Assembly (NCBI GenBank): GCA_019856515.1
Contig: CP082230.1
Span: 4,464,001-4,528,000, forward strand
From: Prolixibacteraceae bacterium
Lineage (GTDB): Bacteria; Bacteroidota; Bacteroidia; Bacteroidales; Prolixibacteraceae
DNA length: 64,000 nucleotides
Direction: 5' to 3'
In this document: positions 42,326 to 51,703 of the stretch, in pieces
Layout of the letters: every line of letters begins with the position of its first letter
Position numbering within the stretch: the stretch's first letter is position 1
Translations under genes and position numbers: made by a program
Notes under the pieces: generated by a model
The model's input: only the letters and a program-made list of their open reading frames with translations
Database searches by the model: none
What the model was told of the DNA's origin: nothing

Positions 42326-44335
42326 ATGGACATGAAGAAATTTGGACTGATTGTCTCGTTACTATTGCTCTCTATTCTTCCGTCATTTGCTCAGATTTTG
42401 GAGCCTGTGAAATGGGAGTTTTCTAAGAGTAAAATTAGTGAGACCGAGTATGAGTTAGTCTTCTCCGCGACAATAGAGAGCGGGTGGCATCTATACTCTA
42501 CGGATATTCCGGACGGTGGACCCGTAAGGACATCCTTTAGCTTTGATAATAAGAGTGATTTTAAAATTCTTGGTAGTATTCAGCAGGTTCCTGAGCCTGA
42601 GAAACATTTCGATCCAACATTTCAAATGGATCTTTCTTGGTTTAGTGACGAAGCTACTTTTGTACAAAGAATTGAAATTCCTTCAGGTAAGATGTTGGAA
42701 GTCAAAGGACATGTTGAATTCATGGTTTGTAACGATGAAACATGTTTACCTCCAACAGAAATAGAATATAACTTCGTGATTAACGAGGGGCAAAAGCAAG
42801 ATGAAGTGGACGATATCTTGAGTTTGCCTGAAGCTGCTGACGAAGAGGTAGGACCTGCTGTAACCTCATCTAATACTGGTGAAGATAGAAACTATTTTAG
42901 TATCTTTATTTTAGCCTTCTTAAGTGGTTTTGCAGCGTTATTGACTCCTTGTGTATTCCCGATGATTCCGATGACTGTAAGTTTCTTTACTAAACCATCT
43001 GAGTCTAGAGCAAAAGGTATTCGCAATGCAGTGATGTACGGTATATCAATTATTGTGATTTATGTACTTCTAGGAACAGTGGTAACAGCGGTCTTTGGAG
43101 CGGAAAGTTTAAATAACCTCTCTACAAACCCGTGGTTTAACTTGATATTTGCACTGCTGTTGTTTGCATTCTCATTCTCTTTTATGGGTGCTTTCGAAAT
43201 TGTATTACCTCACTCGTGGGTGAATGCGATAGATAGAAAAGCCGATAAAGGTGGTCTGATCGGTATCTTTTTTATGGCCTTTGCATTGGCTTTGGTGTCA
43301 TTCTCTTGTACCGGACCTATTGTTGGTAGTTTGATTGTAGAAGCTGCACGTAATGGTGGACTAGCACCGATTATTGGAATGTTTGGTTTCTCTTTAGCTC
43401 TAGCATTACCTTTTGGACTGTTTGCAGCATTCCCATCTTGGTTGAACACTTTACCTCGTTCAGGTGGATGGTTGAACTCGGTGAAGGTCGTATTAGGTTT
43501 CTTGGAGTTTGCATTTGCATTTAAATTCTTGTCTATTTCTGATATGGTGTTAGACTTACACCTGTTAGAAAGAGAAATATATTTATCTATATGGATAGCG
43601 ATCTTCTTTGGTCTTGCGATGTATTTGTGGGGTAAGATCGTTTTACCACATGATTCACCAAAAACACACCTGCCTGTTTCACGATTTGTGTTAGGTACAA
43701 TGGTGTTGAGTTTTGTGATCTATATGGTTCCTGGCCTTTGGGGTGCTCCAGTTAAGATTATTAGCGGTTTCCCGCCACCGGTTAACTATGCCGAAGCTCC
43801 ACAGGGATTTGGTGCTTCATCTGTATATGTTGGCTCTGGTGAAGGTGGATCTGTTGGATTGAACCGAGATCAACATTTAGGACCTCACGGTATTCCAGTA
43901 TTCTATGACTTTGAGAAGGCATTAGAGTATTCAAAAGAAGTACATAAGCCTCTTTTGGTTGACTTTACTGGTAAGGGGTGTACTAACTGTCGTAAGATGG
44001 AGGATAATGTTTGGGTTGATCCAGGTGTTAAGAAAAGACTTTCTGAAGAAGTTGTGATTGCATCTCTTTATGTCGATCTAAGAAAAGAGCTACCTAAATG
44101 GGAGCAATACACATCTAAGGATACGGATAGACGAGTGAAGACAGTTGGAAATAAATGGACAGATTTCCAAATATCTAGATTCCGTCGTAATACGCAGCCA
44201 TTCTATGTGATGCTTGGAATTGATAATATTCAGTTGGGTGAAGGTATGGGATATAATCCTAATCCTGAGATCTTTATTGAATTCCTTGATAAAGGTATCG
44301 AGATGTTCAACGAGAATTACGATAGAAAATTGTAA
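42326..44335 (+). CDS. dsbD: DsbD-family thiol:disulfide interchange protein
   Basis: A 669-residue protein: signal peptide, N-terminal DsbD-alpha-like domain (WHLYSTDIPDGGPVRT, about 50-65; a CNDETCLPP Cys pair near 135-141), eight membrane helices of the DsbD-beta part from about 195, including LTPCVFPMIPM and CTGP, and a C-terminal thioredoxin domain with FTGKGCTNCRKM (about 548-559). It carries reductant from the cytoplasm to periplasmic thiols, for example for cytochrome c or sulfoxide repair. A second Met two codons later is a possible start. Own terminator follows. Confidence 0.92.
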   Translation: MDMKKFGLIVSLLLLSILPSFAQILEPVKWEFSKSKISETEYELVFSATIESGWHLYSTDIPDGGPVRTSFSFDNKSDFKILGSIQQVPEPEKHFDPTFQMDLSWFSDEATFVQRIEIPSGKMLEVKGHVEFMVCNDETCLPPTEIEYNFVINEGQKQDEVDDILSLPEAADEEVGPAVTSSNTGEDRNYFSIFILAFLSGFAALLTPCVFPMIPMTVSFFTKPSESRAKGIRNAVMYGISIIVIYVLLGTVVTAVFGAESLNNLSTNPWFNLIFALLLFAFSFSFMGAFEIVLPHSWVNAIDRKADKGGLIGIFFMAFALALVSFSCTGPIVGSLIVEAARNGGLAPIIGMFGFSLALALPFGLFAAFPSWLNTLPRSGGWLNSVKVVLGFLEFAFAFKFLSISDMVLDLHLLEREIYLSIWIAIFFGLAMYLWGKIVLPHDSPKTHLPVSRFVLGTMVLSFVIYMVPGLWGAPVKIISGFPPPVNYAEAPQGFGASSVYVGSGEGGSVGLNRDQHLGPHGIPVFYDFEKALEYSKEVHKPLLVDFTGKGCTNCRKMEDNVWVDPGVKKRLSEEVVIASLYVDLRKELPKWEQYTSKDTDRRVKTVGNKWTDFQISRFRRNTQPFYVMLGIDNIQLGEGMGYNPNPEIFIEFLDKGIEMFNENYDRKL

Positions 44336-44358
44336 CCGAAATACATTCAATAATATAT

Positions 44359-44387
44359 AAGGCGCCAAACTTTGGCGCCTTTTTTTG
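44359..44387 (+). terminator. Terminator of dsbD
   Basis: AAGGCGCCAAA / TTTGGCGCCTT perfect stem with a short loop and a T run. Confidence 0.92.
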
Positions 44388-44606
44388 TATTACAAAAACA
44401 CGTAGAAAAAAGATCTTCACCATTTAATTTACACTACAACGATTTGATGAATAGATAGGGGATGAGCTATTGTGAATATGCGGTATTAAGACATGTTGAA
44501 GTTGTCGTTTAAAATATCGTTTGTATAGTGCAGGTGGTGTATGTATTTCCCTTTTGATCATTGTGCTATAATGTATATAGAGACAAGGTTGATGATAAGT
44601 ATAGAT

Positions 44607-44657
44607 ACAAAAAAAGGACTACCATTAGAAGTAAACTCCTATATTGGTAATCCTTTT
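44607..44657 (-). terminator. Terminator of the DEAD-box helicase gene
   Basis: On the minus strand AAAGGATTACCA and TGGTAGTCCTTT pair over 12 bp (one G-T) with a 20 nt loop and end in a T run. Confidence 0.7.
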
Positions 44658-44686
44658 GTAACTATTGAGCTATTGAGCTATTGCTC

Positions 44687-45955
44687 TTATTTCTTCTTCT
44701 TATTCTCTTTCTGCTTTCTTCTTTTGTTATGGATCTTTTTTAGGTTTCCCTCGACACGATCATGTTCCTTGATAAGTGACTGCCATGATTGTGATACATC
44801 ATCAGAATAATCTATGGTATCTTGGTAATCATCAAGATTTATCTTGATCTCTTTAATCTTGTCTCCCGTGTACTCCTCGATAGCAAAAATCAACTCGTTC
44901 TCTTCTTTGCTAACAAAAGATATCGCTTTACCTTTGCTTCTACCTCTACCCGTACGACCTACTCTGTGTACGTAGTTGTCAGCCTCTTCTGGTATGTCGT
45001 AGTTGATCACAAATTCTACATTCGGGATATCAATACCTCGAGCACTAACATCAGTAGCAACAAGTATATTTATCTCTCCCTTTTTAAATTTGTCTAATGT
45101 TTGAATTCTTTCACTCTGATCTTTATCGCCATGAAGTGTTAGACACTCTATGTTTACTCGAGACATCGCTTTCATTACACGTTCTGCACGAACCTTGGTA
45201 CGAACAAATACAAGTATCTTCTTATCTTCATTCTCTTTGACGAATCTCTCAAGAAAAAATCGCTTGTCATCCATCTTTACCTTAACGATGGAGTGATCCA
45301 CATTCCTAGCTACTGGATTCTTTGGTGATATCTGTATCCTTATCGGATTGATAACTAAAGAATATGCCAGCTTTTTGATCTTTTCATCTATGGTTGCAGA
45401 GAAAAAGAGTGTTTGTCTTCGTTTTGGGATATGTCTTTGAAGTGATTTAATATCATGATAGAATCCTTTGTCAAGCATCTGGTCTGCTTCATCTAAAACC
45501 AAAACTTCTATGTGATCTAGTTTTAAATGTCCTTGGCTTATAAGGTCAAACATACGTCCAGGAGTTGCTACAACGATATCTACTCCTTTGTTAAGTGTGT
45601 CGATCTGTGCATCTTGCTCTACTCCTCCAAATATTGACTTTGTGACCACTTTGGTCTTCTTCCCAAGATCATTGAATACTTCAGCGATCTGCATACAAAG
45701 CTCTCTCGTTGGAACCATAACCAAACAGCGTATTCCACTTGCTCTCTTCTTTACTTTAAGAAGGTGTATTTTGTGAATAACAGGTATGGCAAAAGCAGCA
45801 GTCTTACCTGTTCCAGTTTGTGCTATCGCAAGCACATCTTCTCCTTTTAAGATGTGTGGGATAGACTTAAACTGAATATCAGTTGGTTTCTTAAGTCCCT
45901 TCTTCGAAAGATTCTCTTTGATTTGAGGAATCAAACTGTATTGATCAAATCTCAT
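44687..45955 (-). CDS. DEAD-box ATP-dependent RNA helicase
   Basis: A 422-residue RNA helicase. Q motif (about 22-29), Walker A AQTGTGKT (about 45-52), DEAD box VLDEADQM (about 152-159), SAT (about 186) and HRVGRTGRG (about 329-337) are intact. The C-terminal tail is Lys/Arg-rich (RRKQKENKKKK) and may add RNA affinity. It is a single gene with its own terminator. Confidence 0.94.
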   Translation of the reverse strand: MRFDQYSLIPQIKENLSKKGLKKPTDIQFKSIPHILKGEDVLAIAQTGTGKTAAFAIPVIHKIHLLKVKKRASGIRCLVMVPTRELCMQIAEVFNDLGKKTKVVTKSIFGGVEQDAQIDTLNKGVDIVVATPGRMFDLISQGHLKLDHIEVLVLDEADQMLDKGFYHDIKSLQRHIPKRRQTLFFSATIDEKIKKLAYSLVINPIRIQISPKNPVARNVDHSIVKVKMDDKRFFLERFVKENEDKKILVFVRTKVRAERVMKAMSRVNIECLTLHGDKDQSERIQTLDKFKKGEINILVATDVSARGIDIPNVEFVINYDIPEEADNYVHRVGRTGRGRSKGKAISFVSKEENELIFAIEEYTGDKIKEIKINLDDYQDTIDYSDDVSQSWQSLIKEHDRVEGNLKKIHNKRRKQKENKKKK

Positions 45956-46216
45956 ATATGTATGATTATATAATGTCTTCTTTGGATAATGGGAGTTACC
46001 CCTTTAAATTTCCACAAAGGTAATCATTCTTTATTTAAACCTTTAACCAATTACTATTATTGGTAACCTCTTCCTTTTATGTGAAAAATATATAACGATA
46101 ATAGAATGTGCATATATCATTGAATAGCCTCTGAATTTTACTTATTTTAGTGCATTATAAATAAAAACACAGTGTCAAACACTAATTTTGGACGTTAATT
46201 TAAATAAATAGAATTC

Positions 46217-47428
46217 ATGAAAAATATCTTATCTGTTGCGTTATTGGCAGTTAGTTTATTGTCAGTGGATGCAGCCATTGCTGGTCAAAAGAAGAAAAAA
46301 GACAAAGTAGAGGGGTATGTATTCACACCTGTAAAAGAAATTCAAGCAACATCTGTAAAAGATCAGAACCGTTCTGGTACTTGTTGGGCATATTCAGGTG
46401 AATCTTTCCTTGAATCAGAGATGATGCGTATGGGAAAACAGCCTGTGGACTTATCAGAAATGTTTGTTGTATATCACACTTATGCTGATAAAGCACGTAA
46501 GTATGTGAGAATGCATGGTTACTTGAATTTCGGACCTGGTGGTGCTTTCCATGATGTGTCATATGTGTTAAGCAAATATGGTGTTGTGCCTGAGTCTGTG
46601 TACAGTGGAATGAACTATGGTGAAGAGAAACCTGTGCAAGGCGAAATGGATACCATGTTGAAAGCACAAGTGGATGCGGTTGTGAAGAATAAGAACCGTA
46701 AGTTATCTACTGCTTGGGATAAAGCGGTGGTATCTACTTTGGATGCATACTTAGGCGAAGCTCCAAAGAAATTCAAGTATGAAGGTAAAGAGTATACGCC
46801 TCAATCTTTTGCTAAAGATTATTGTGGCTTGAACGGTGATGATTATGTAGAGATCTCTTCTTACACACACCACCCATTCTACTCTAAATTTATCCTTGAA
46901 GTGCCAGACAACTGGATGTGGAACGATGTTTACAACGTACCATTGCAAGACCTTGATCGTATTATGAACAATGCAATAGACAATGGTTTTACTGTTGGTT
47001 GGGCTGCAGATGTTTCTGAAAAAGGATTTGCAACCAAATCAAAAGGTGTTGCTGTGGTTCCTGATATCAACATCAAAGAGATGAGTGATGCAGAGATCTC
47101 TAAGTGGGAAGCATTATCTTCAAAGGAGAAGAGTCAGAAAATTAATGCTGTGAATAAGCCAGGTCTTGAGAAGAAAATTACACAAGAGATGAGACAAGTG
47201 GCTTTCGATAACTACGAAACAACAGATGATCACGGTATGCATATTGTTGGTACTGCAAAAGACCAAACAGGTAAGATGTACTACAAGGTGAAGAACTCTT
47301 GGGGATCATATAATGATTACAAAGGATACTTCTATTGCTCTAAAGCTTTCTTTGATTACAAGACGATGTGTATAATGGTACACAAAGATGCGATTCCAGC
47401 AGATATTCGTAAGAAGTTAGGTTTATAG
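46217..47428 (+). CDS. C1-family (bleomycin hydrolase-like) cysteine aminopeptidase, exported
   Basis: A 403-residue papain-like peptidase. Signal peptide (about 1-22, VDAAIAG), catalytic Cys in NRSGTCWAYSG (about 50-60), His in DDHGMHIVG (about 337-345) and Asn in VKNSWGSYND. The fold is the bleomycin hydrolase/aminopeptidase C type, usually cytosolic; here a signal peptide is present. A TAATTTTG -7-like box lies at 46183-46190. Confidence 0.9.
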   Translation: MKNILSVALLAVSLLSVDAAIAGQKKKKDKVEGYVFTPVKEIQATSVKDQNRSGTCWAYSGESFLESEMMRMGKQPVDLSEMFVVYHTYADKARKYVRMHGYLNFGPGGAFHDVSYVLSKYGVVPESVYSGMNYGEEKPVQGEMDTMLKAQVDAVVKNKNRKLSTAWDKAVVSTLDAYLGEAPKKFKYEGKEYTPQSFAKDYCGLNGDDYVEISSYTHHPFYSKFILEVPDNWMWNDVYNVPLQDLDRIMNNAIDNGFTVGWAADVSEKGFATKSKGVAVVPDINIKEMSDAEISKWEALSSKEKSQKINAVNKPGLEKKITQEMRQVAFDNYETTDDHGMHIVGTAKDQTGKMYYKVKNSWGSYNDYKGYFYCSKAFFDYKTMCIMVHKDAIPADIRKKLGL

Positions 47429-47454
47429 TAATTCAGTTGGTATAAAAACCGATA

Positions 47455-47496
47455 GATACAAAAAAAGGCGTTTGAAAAAACGCCTTTTTTTGTATC
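47455..47496. terminator. Bidirectional terminator
   Basis: A perfect 19 bp stem, GATACAAAAAAAGGCGTTT and its complement, with loop GAAA; the A and T runs serve both the C1 peptidase and tpiA, which converge here. Confidence 0.93.
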
Positions 47497-47508
47497 TGAT
47501 ACTTACGA

Positions 47509-48267
47509 TTAGTATGCATTGATAATTGCAAGGAAATCGTCAGATTTAAGAGATGCGCCTCCGATAAGACCACCGTCAATATCTTTTTGTGCAAACAACT
47601 CATTAGCATTCTTAGGACTACATGATCCACCATAAAGGATAGATGTTGCTTCAGCGATATCATTACCGAATTTCTCAGCAATAATAGAACGAATATAAGC
47701 TAACATATCTTGTGCTTGTTCAGTAGATGCTGTAACACCTGTTCCGATAGCCCAAATTGGTTCGTATGCTATAACTATTTTTGAAAAGTCTTCAGCAGAA
47801 AGAGAGAAAACTGTTTCATCTAGTTGTTGCTTAACGAATGCATTTTGGTTATTTGCTTCTCTTACATCAAGAGCTTCACCACAACAGTAGATAGGAGTTA
47901 GTCCATTTTCTAATGCCAAAGCAACTTTCTTGTTAAGAATCTCGCTTGTTTCGTTATAGTATTCTCTACGCTCAGAGTGACCTAAGATAACATGAGATGC
48001 AGCAGTGGATTTTACCATAGAAGCAGAAACTTCACCAGTGTAAGCTCCTTTAGCTTCAGCAGCACAGTTTTGAGAAGCTACATTGATACGGTCAGCGTTT
48101 ACATTATCCACCACTTTAGTGATGTGTGTAAAAGGAACTCCTAATACTACAGTAACGTCTTCTGCACCATTTTCAGTCACGGCTTTATTTACCGCCTGAG
48201 CCAACTCAACACCCTCTTGTAATGATGTGTTACACTTCCAGTTTCCTGCAACAATTTTTTTTCTCAT
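47509..48267 (-). CDS. tpiA: Triosephosphate isomerase
   Basis: A 252-residue TIM-barrel enzyme of glycolysis. N-terminal GNWKCNT with the catalytic Lys, catalytic His in ILGHSERR (about 95-102) and catalytic Glu in [11 protein letters not shown] (about 168-178) are intact. It ends the DUF1599, BT_3928-like, tpiA block, an order common in Bacteroidota. Confidence 0.97.
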   Translation of the reverse strand: MRKKIVAGNWKCNTSLQEGVELAQAVNKAVTENGAEDVTVVLGVPFTHITKVVDNVNADRINVASQNCAAEAKGAYTGEVSASMVKSTAASHVILGHSERREYYNETSEILNKKVALALENGLTPIYCCGEALDVREANNQNAFVKQQLDETVFSLSAEDFSKIVIAYEPIWAIGTGVTASTEQAQDMLAYIRSIIAEKFGNDIAEATSILYGGSCSPKNANELFAQKDIDGGLIGGASLKSDDFLAIINAY

Positions 48268-48327
48268 CCTTAAATGAATTAATAAATTAATGTTCTTTAA
48301 TTAGCAAAACAAAGATACAAAAATAAA

Positions 48328-48363
48328 AATGGAGGCTCATTGAACCTCCATCTTTTTATCTAA
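48328..48363 (-). terminator. Terminator between the BT_3928-like gene and tpiA
   Basis: On the minus strand ATGGAGGTTCAATGAGCCTCCAT forms a stem of about seven to eight bp followed by a T run. It probably separates the DoxX-type gene from tpiA. Confidence 0.75.
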
Positions 48364-48380
48364 AAAGATTTATCTAATTC

Positions 48381-49529
48381 CTACTTGTTTAGATCATCTT
48401 CTAATTGTTTTAATAGCTCTAAACTGAATGTTTCAGGAAGATGATTGGCATTCCATTTCTTAATCACCGTACCATTCTTCATTAACAGCAATCCTGGATT
48501 TGCTCTTACAACTGTTTTAAGCATTGTCTCATCCGCATTTAATATGTCGAATGTCATTTGATGTGCTTCTTTCATCTGATCTACAGTTGCGATATCTGTA
48601 GAAGTTAACCCTGTGAAACTAATATTATTCTCCTTAGCCCACTTTGCAACTCTTTCAGATGCTTCGAAGGCATCCTGATCCGCTTTGTTCATATTGTATG
48701 AGACCCAAAGAAAACTATACTCCGGATTCGTCAAAAAGAAAGACGAAACATCTTGATTGTCTCTATTCTCTACCCTGAAATCGTCAATAGATGGTGTGAA
48801 CCCTTTTTTCAATAATCTAGGCTCATCCATATGATCAAAGACATAATTAATCGTGTCTTGCCATGGGTAATTGTTGTCATTAAACTCTTCTAGTTCTCCT
48901 GATTTGATGTTCTTGTAATAGTAAACATTTTCATACACATCTTGTGGTGCACCTTCTGGTATCTTCATCGCTTCAGGAATATTAGCTCCCTCTTTGAATG
49001 GTCTAAAATCTAGAATAGGTAAATAGCTATAACTAAAATACATCACAAGAACCATTACAAAATTCAATCCCCAGAATAATCCTTTTCTTGCAGGAAGAGA
49101 GTTTGTATAAGTGATATTCCTATTCTTAAATATTATGATCGCGAGAGTCATTAAGAATACATTCTTCAAGAACGTGGCTTTGTTTGAGATAATTAATGCA
49201 TCACCAAAACATCCACAATCCTGCACTGGATTATACTTCCAGATATATGCGGTTAGAATCGTAAAGAATGCCATGAAGATAAAACCTAATACACTTGCTA
49301 GTCTTACACAAATGCCGGTCAATAAGGCTGCTCCAATAGCAAACTCCAGGAAAGGGAGAATGAAAGATGCAGGAAGGGTCGTAAACTGTAAAAAATCTAA
49401 ATGGAACGATTCAAGATAATCGACCATTTTGTAGTTAAACCCTAATACGTCAATCCCTTTTACGAATCCAGAGAATATGAAGACCATACCAAAAAGGATT
49501 CGTGATGCTTTCACAATTATTTTATGCAT
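48381..49529 (-). CDS. BT_3928-type protein: DoxX-like membrane domain plus thioredoxin-like domain
   Basis: A 382-residue protein. A four-helix DoxX-like membrane domain (about residues 5-170) with MVFIFSGFVKGID at the first helix precedes a periplasmic, possibly thioredoxin-like domain (about 240-380). Two Cys in the membrane part (DCGCFGD) are noteworthy. It lies beside tpiA and DUF1599, a conserved Bacteroidota context. The function is unknown; a role in redox or oxidative stress is an inference from DoxX. Confidence 0.85.
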   Translation of the reverse strand: MHKIIVKASRILFGMVFIFSGFVKGIDVLGFNYKMVDYLESFHLDFLQFTTLPASFILPFLEFAIGAALLTGICVRLASVLGFIFMAFFTILTAYIWKYNPVQDCGCFGDALIISNKATFLKNVFLMTLAIIIFKNRNITYTNSLPARKGLFWGLNFVMVLVMYFSYSYLPILDFRPFKEGANIPEAMKIPEGAPQDVYENVYYYKNIKSGELEEFNDNNYPWQDTINYVFDHMDEPRLLKKGFTPSIDDFRVENRDNQDVSSFFLTNPEYSFLWVSYNMNKADQDAFEASERVAKWAKENNISFTGLTSTDIATVDQMKEAHQMTFDILNADETMLKTVVRANPGLLLMKNGTVIKKWNANHLPETFSLELLKQLEDDLNK

Positions 49530-49580
49530 AACGATTTAGTGTAAATAAGTGTAGTGTAAAAATGGTTTTATTGTAGCATA

Positions 49581-50132
49581 TTAATCTGCGGTAGCCTCTT
49601 CTTCAAGTCGAATAAGTGCAAAAATAGAGTAATTAATCATATCCATATAATTTGCTTCCACTCCCTCAGAAATAATAGTGTTTCCTTCGTTGTCTTCGAT
49701 CTGTTTGGTTCGGTGTATTTTCATCAAAATCAGATCTGTATACGATGAGATTCGCATCTGTCTCCATGCTTCACCGTAATCATGATTCTTATTTAGCATA
49801 AGATCACGAGAGTCGGTGAGTTGTTGTTCAAACATACGTTGAATCTCCTCGTTTGGAATAGGCTTAGAGTCATACCCAATGGAGCACTGTATAAGGGCCA
49901 TGGCACAATAGTTTATAATACCGATATATTCGCCACGAATACTATCTTCAATCTTTTGTGAGCCTTTCTCTTCAATGCTTCTGATCCTCTGTGCTTTGAT
50001 GTAGATCTGATCCGTTAAAGAGCTAGGACGTAGTATTCGCCACGCTGTACCATAATCTGACATCTTCTTTGTGAAGATATCTACACATTCTGCAATTGCT
50101 TTATTAAACTGTTGCTCTGTATTTCTTGCCAT
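49581..50132 (-). CDS. DUF1599 domain protein with an internal duplication
   Basis: A 183-residue protein of two similar halves: KKMSDYGTAWRILRPSSLTD (about 22-41) and NKNHDYGEAWRQMRISSYTD (about 115-134). DUF1599 is a nucleotide-modification-associated domain family. The function is unknown. Start at 50132 (MARNTEQQF); a Met three codons upstream is possible. It lies 51 bp before the BT_3928-like gene. Confidence 0.85.
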   Translation of the reverse strand: MARNTEQQFNKAIAECVDIFTKKMSDYGTAWRILRPSSLTDQIYIKAQRIRSIEEKGSQKIEDSIRGEYIGIINYCAMALIQCSIGYDSKPIPNEEIQRMFEQQLTDSRDLMLNKNHDYGEAWRQMRISSYTDLILMKIHRTKQIEDNEGNTIISEGVEANYMDMINYSIFALIRLEEEATAD

Positions 50133-50213
50133 TTCAATCAATTATTTCGCATAAAAGTATAAAAACGCGATTAAGCGACCAACTTATATCTTAAAAAATA
50201 GATTATGATTAGT

Positions 50214-50744
50214 TTATATGTCTAGAAGCCTAGGAAACACTCGCTTCTCTTGGGTCGCTTCTTCCCATATACTCCACTCTTTATCTTCATGTTTGATACC
50301 ATACTCTTTGGTTGCTTCCGAAAAATTGTACCCTTTTCTAAAAATCCAAAATAGGTGACTTTCCCACAACGATCGGGGATCTAATTTCTTATTCTGGTGA
50401 AGTGTCTCATCGAATAGCCTATTTTCAAGGGTTGCTGCAGACATTGCCTTTCTATTCGTTCCTACGAAGAAAGGTTGCTTTTCTTTCCTCCTGCTAAGAA
50501 CTTTGTATAGCGTCTGTGTAAAATAATCAGGAATTCGAAACACATGCTTGGTCTGTGTCTTTATTCGATCAAACTGTATACGTACCACTTGATTTTGAAT
50601 AATAAAATTACGTCTTGTGAGTTGAACAACATCTTCTGGTGTCATACCGTAATTATAAATAAAAAAGATGATAATCTTTGTTTGATCATCACTTGTACGA
50701 TTGATTACTTGTTTAATTTCTTTAGGTGATATGTAGTTAGACAT
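50214..50744 (-). CDS. Tyrosine-recombinase-fold protein lacking catalytic residues
   Basis: A 176-residue protein corresponding to the catalytic half of a tyrosine recombinase, with no N-terminal core-binding domain. The order is seen as IIFFIYNYGMTPEDVVQLTRRNF (the 'GLR-x-x-E-L' helix, with Thr for the catalytic Arg), then DPRSLWESHLFWIFRKGYNFSEATKEYGIK for the 'H-x-L-R-H ... G-x-x-x-x-x-x-x-L-G-H' region, with the His and Arg replaced, and no clear catalytic Tyr near the end. It is therefore probably a non-catalytic DNA-binding relative. It precedes DUF1599 by 72 bp. Confidence 0.65.
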   Translation of the reverse strand: MSNYISPKEIKQVINRTSDDQTKIIIFFIYNYGMTPEDVVQLTRRNFIIQNQVVRIQFDRIKTQTKHVFRIPDYFTQTLYKVLSRRKEKQPFFVGTNRKAMSAATLENRLFDETLHQNKKLDPRSLWESHLFWIFRKGYNFSEATKEYGIKHEDKEWSIWEEATQEKRVFPRLLDI

Positions 50745-50922
50745 CTTTTGGAATATATAAGGGTAAAAAAAACTTCATATAAATAATACAATTATAGGTG
50801 TTAAAATGTTGCTGCAATAAAGCAATAGTTCGGCTATTTCTTTTAAAAAACTTCAAATGAACCTCTCTTTTTCCGTTTTGTATACTATTTTTGGGTTATC
50901 ATTGAATTGCGATATCAAATTT

Positions 50923-51657
50923 ATGCACAAGTTTCTACAGATTTATCGAGATAATATTAATGGAATCATTTTTACGCTATGTTTTCATATCCTTATTCTT
51001 GCTTTTGCAATGAACAAGAAGATGGTGGTGAAATATCAGCCTCAAAGTGATGATATTGTCCTAATACAGGCTGAAATAGAGCCCGTAAAGAAGCCTGAGC
51101 CACCAAAACCTAAACAAGAAAAAGTAGTCCAAAATAGAGAAGTACGATCGTCTGCAGCCGTTAATGATTCGCACACCTCTGAAGCTACGACCAATGATCC
51201 GTTCTTTGATCAATCTTATCAAGATGAATTGGCAAAGGCGGAAGCTTTAATGAATAAAGTAGACAAGCAGCTAGAAAAAAATAGATCATCGAATAACGCG
51301 ATGGCAGATCCCCCAATAAAACCTAATAAAAAAGATACTAACCTAAAAAGAAACAAGAAAAAGACTATTTATGTTGGAAAGAGTAATATTCACTACGCTT
51401 TAAAAGGTCGCTTTCATGTGGATCTTCCTATCCCTATCTATCTTGCTGAGTTTGGAGGGAAAGTTCATATTGATATTGTGGTTAACAGAGATGGGCGTGT
51501 CGTTAATGCCAGTTTAAACCAACAGGCGTCTTCTTTTAGTGATCCATCCCTTTCTAAGTATGCCATGGATGCAGCGAAGAAAACTGTTTTTGAAACCTCT
51601 ACAACTGCTCCTACTAGGCAGAACGGATACATCGTATATACTTTTGTCCCCCAATAA
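50923..51657 (+). CDS. TonB-like energy transducer protein
   Basis: About 244 residues. One N-terminal membrane helix (INGIIFTLCFHILILAFAM), a Pro/Lys-rich linker (EPVKKPEPPKPKQEK), and a C-terminal TonB-like domain (GGKVHIDIVVNRDGRVVNAS, about 185-204). The start at 50923 places the helix at the N-terminus; an upstream ATG at 50857 adds 22 residues. It lies 46 bp upstream of the second DUF5686 gene, which it may energise. Confidence 0.72.
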   Translation: MHKFLQIYRDNINGIIFTLCFHILILAFAMNKKMVVKYQPQSDDIVLIQAEIEPVKKPEPPKPKQEKVVQNREVRSSAAVNDSHTSEATTNDPFFDQSYQDELAKAEALMNKVDKQLEKNRSSNNAMADPPIKPNKKDTNLKRNKKKTIYVGKSNIHYALKGRFHVDLPIPIYLAEFGGKVHIDIVVNRDGRVVNASLNQQASSFSDPSLSKYAMDAAKKTVFETSTTAPTRQNGYIVYTFVPQ

Positions 51658-51703
51658 TGACCAAACATAAATGTGACTCTTTTGTTTCTTTTTATAAAAG
51701 AGA

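Noticed and set aside
44541..44810. 89-codon open frame between dsbD and the helicase gene
   Set aside because: Overlaps the helicase 3' end on the other strand and its terminator; no protein features.
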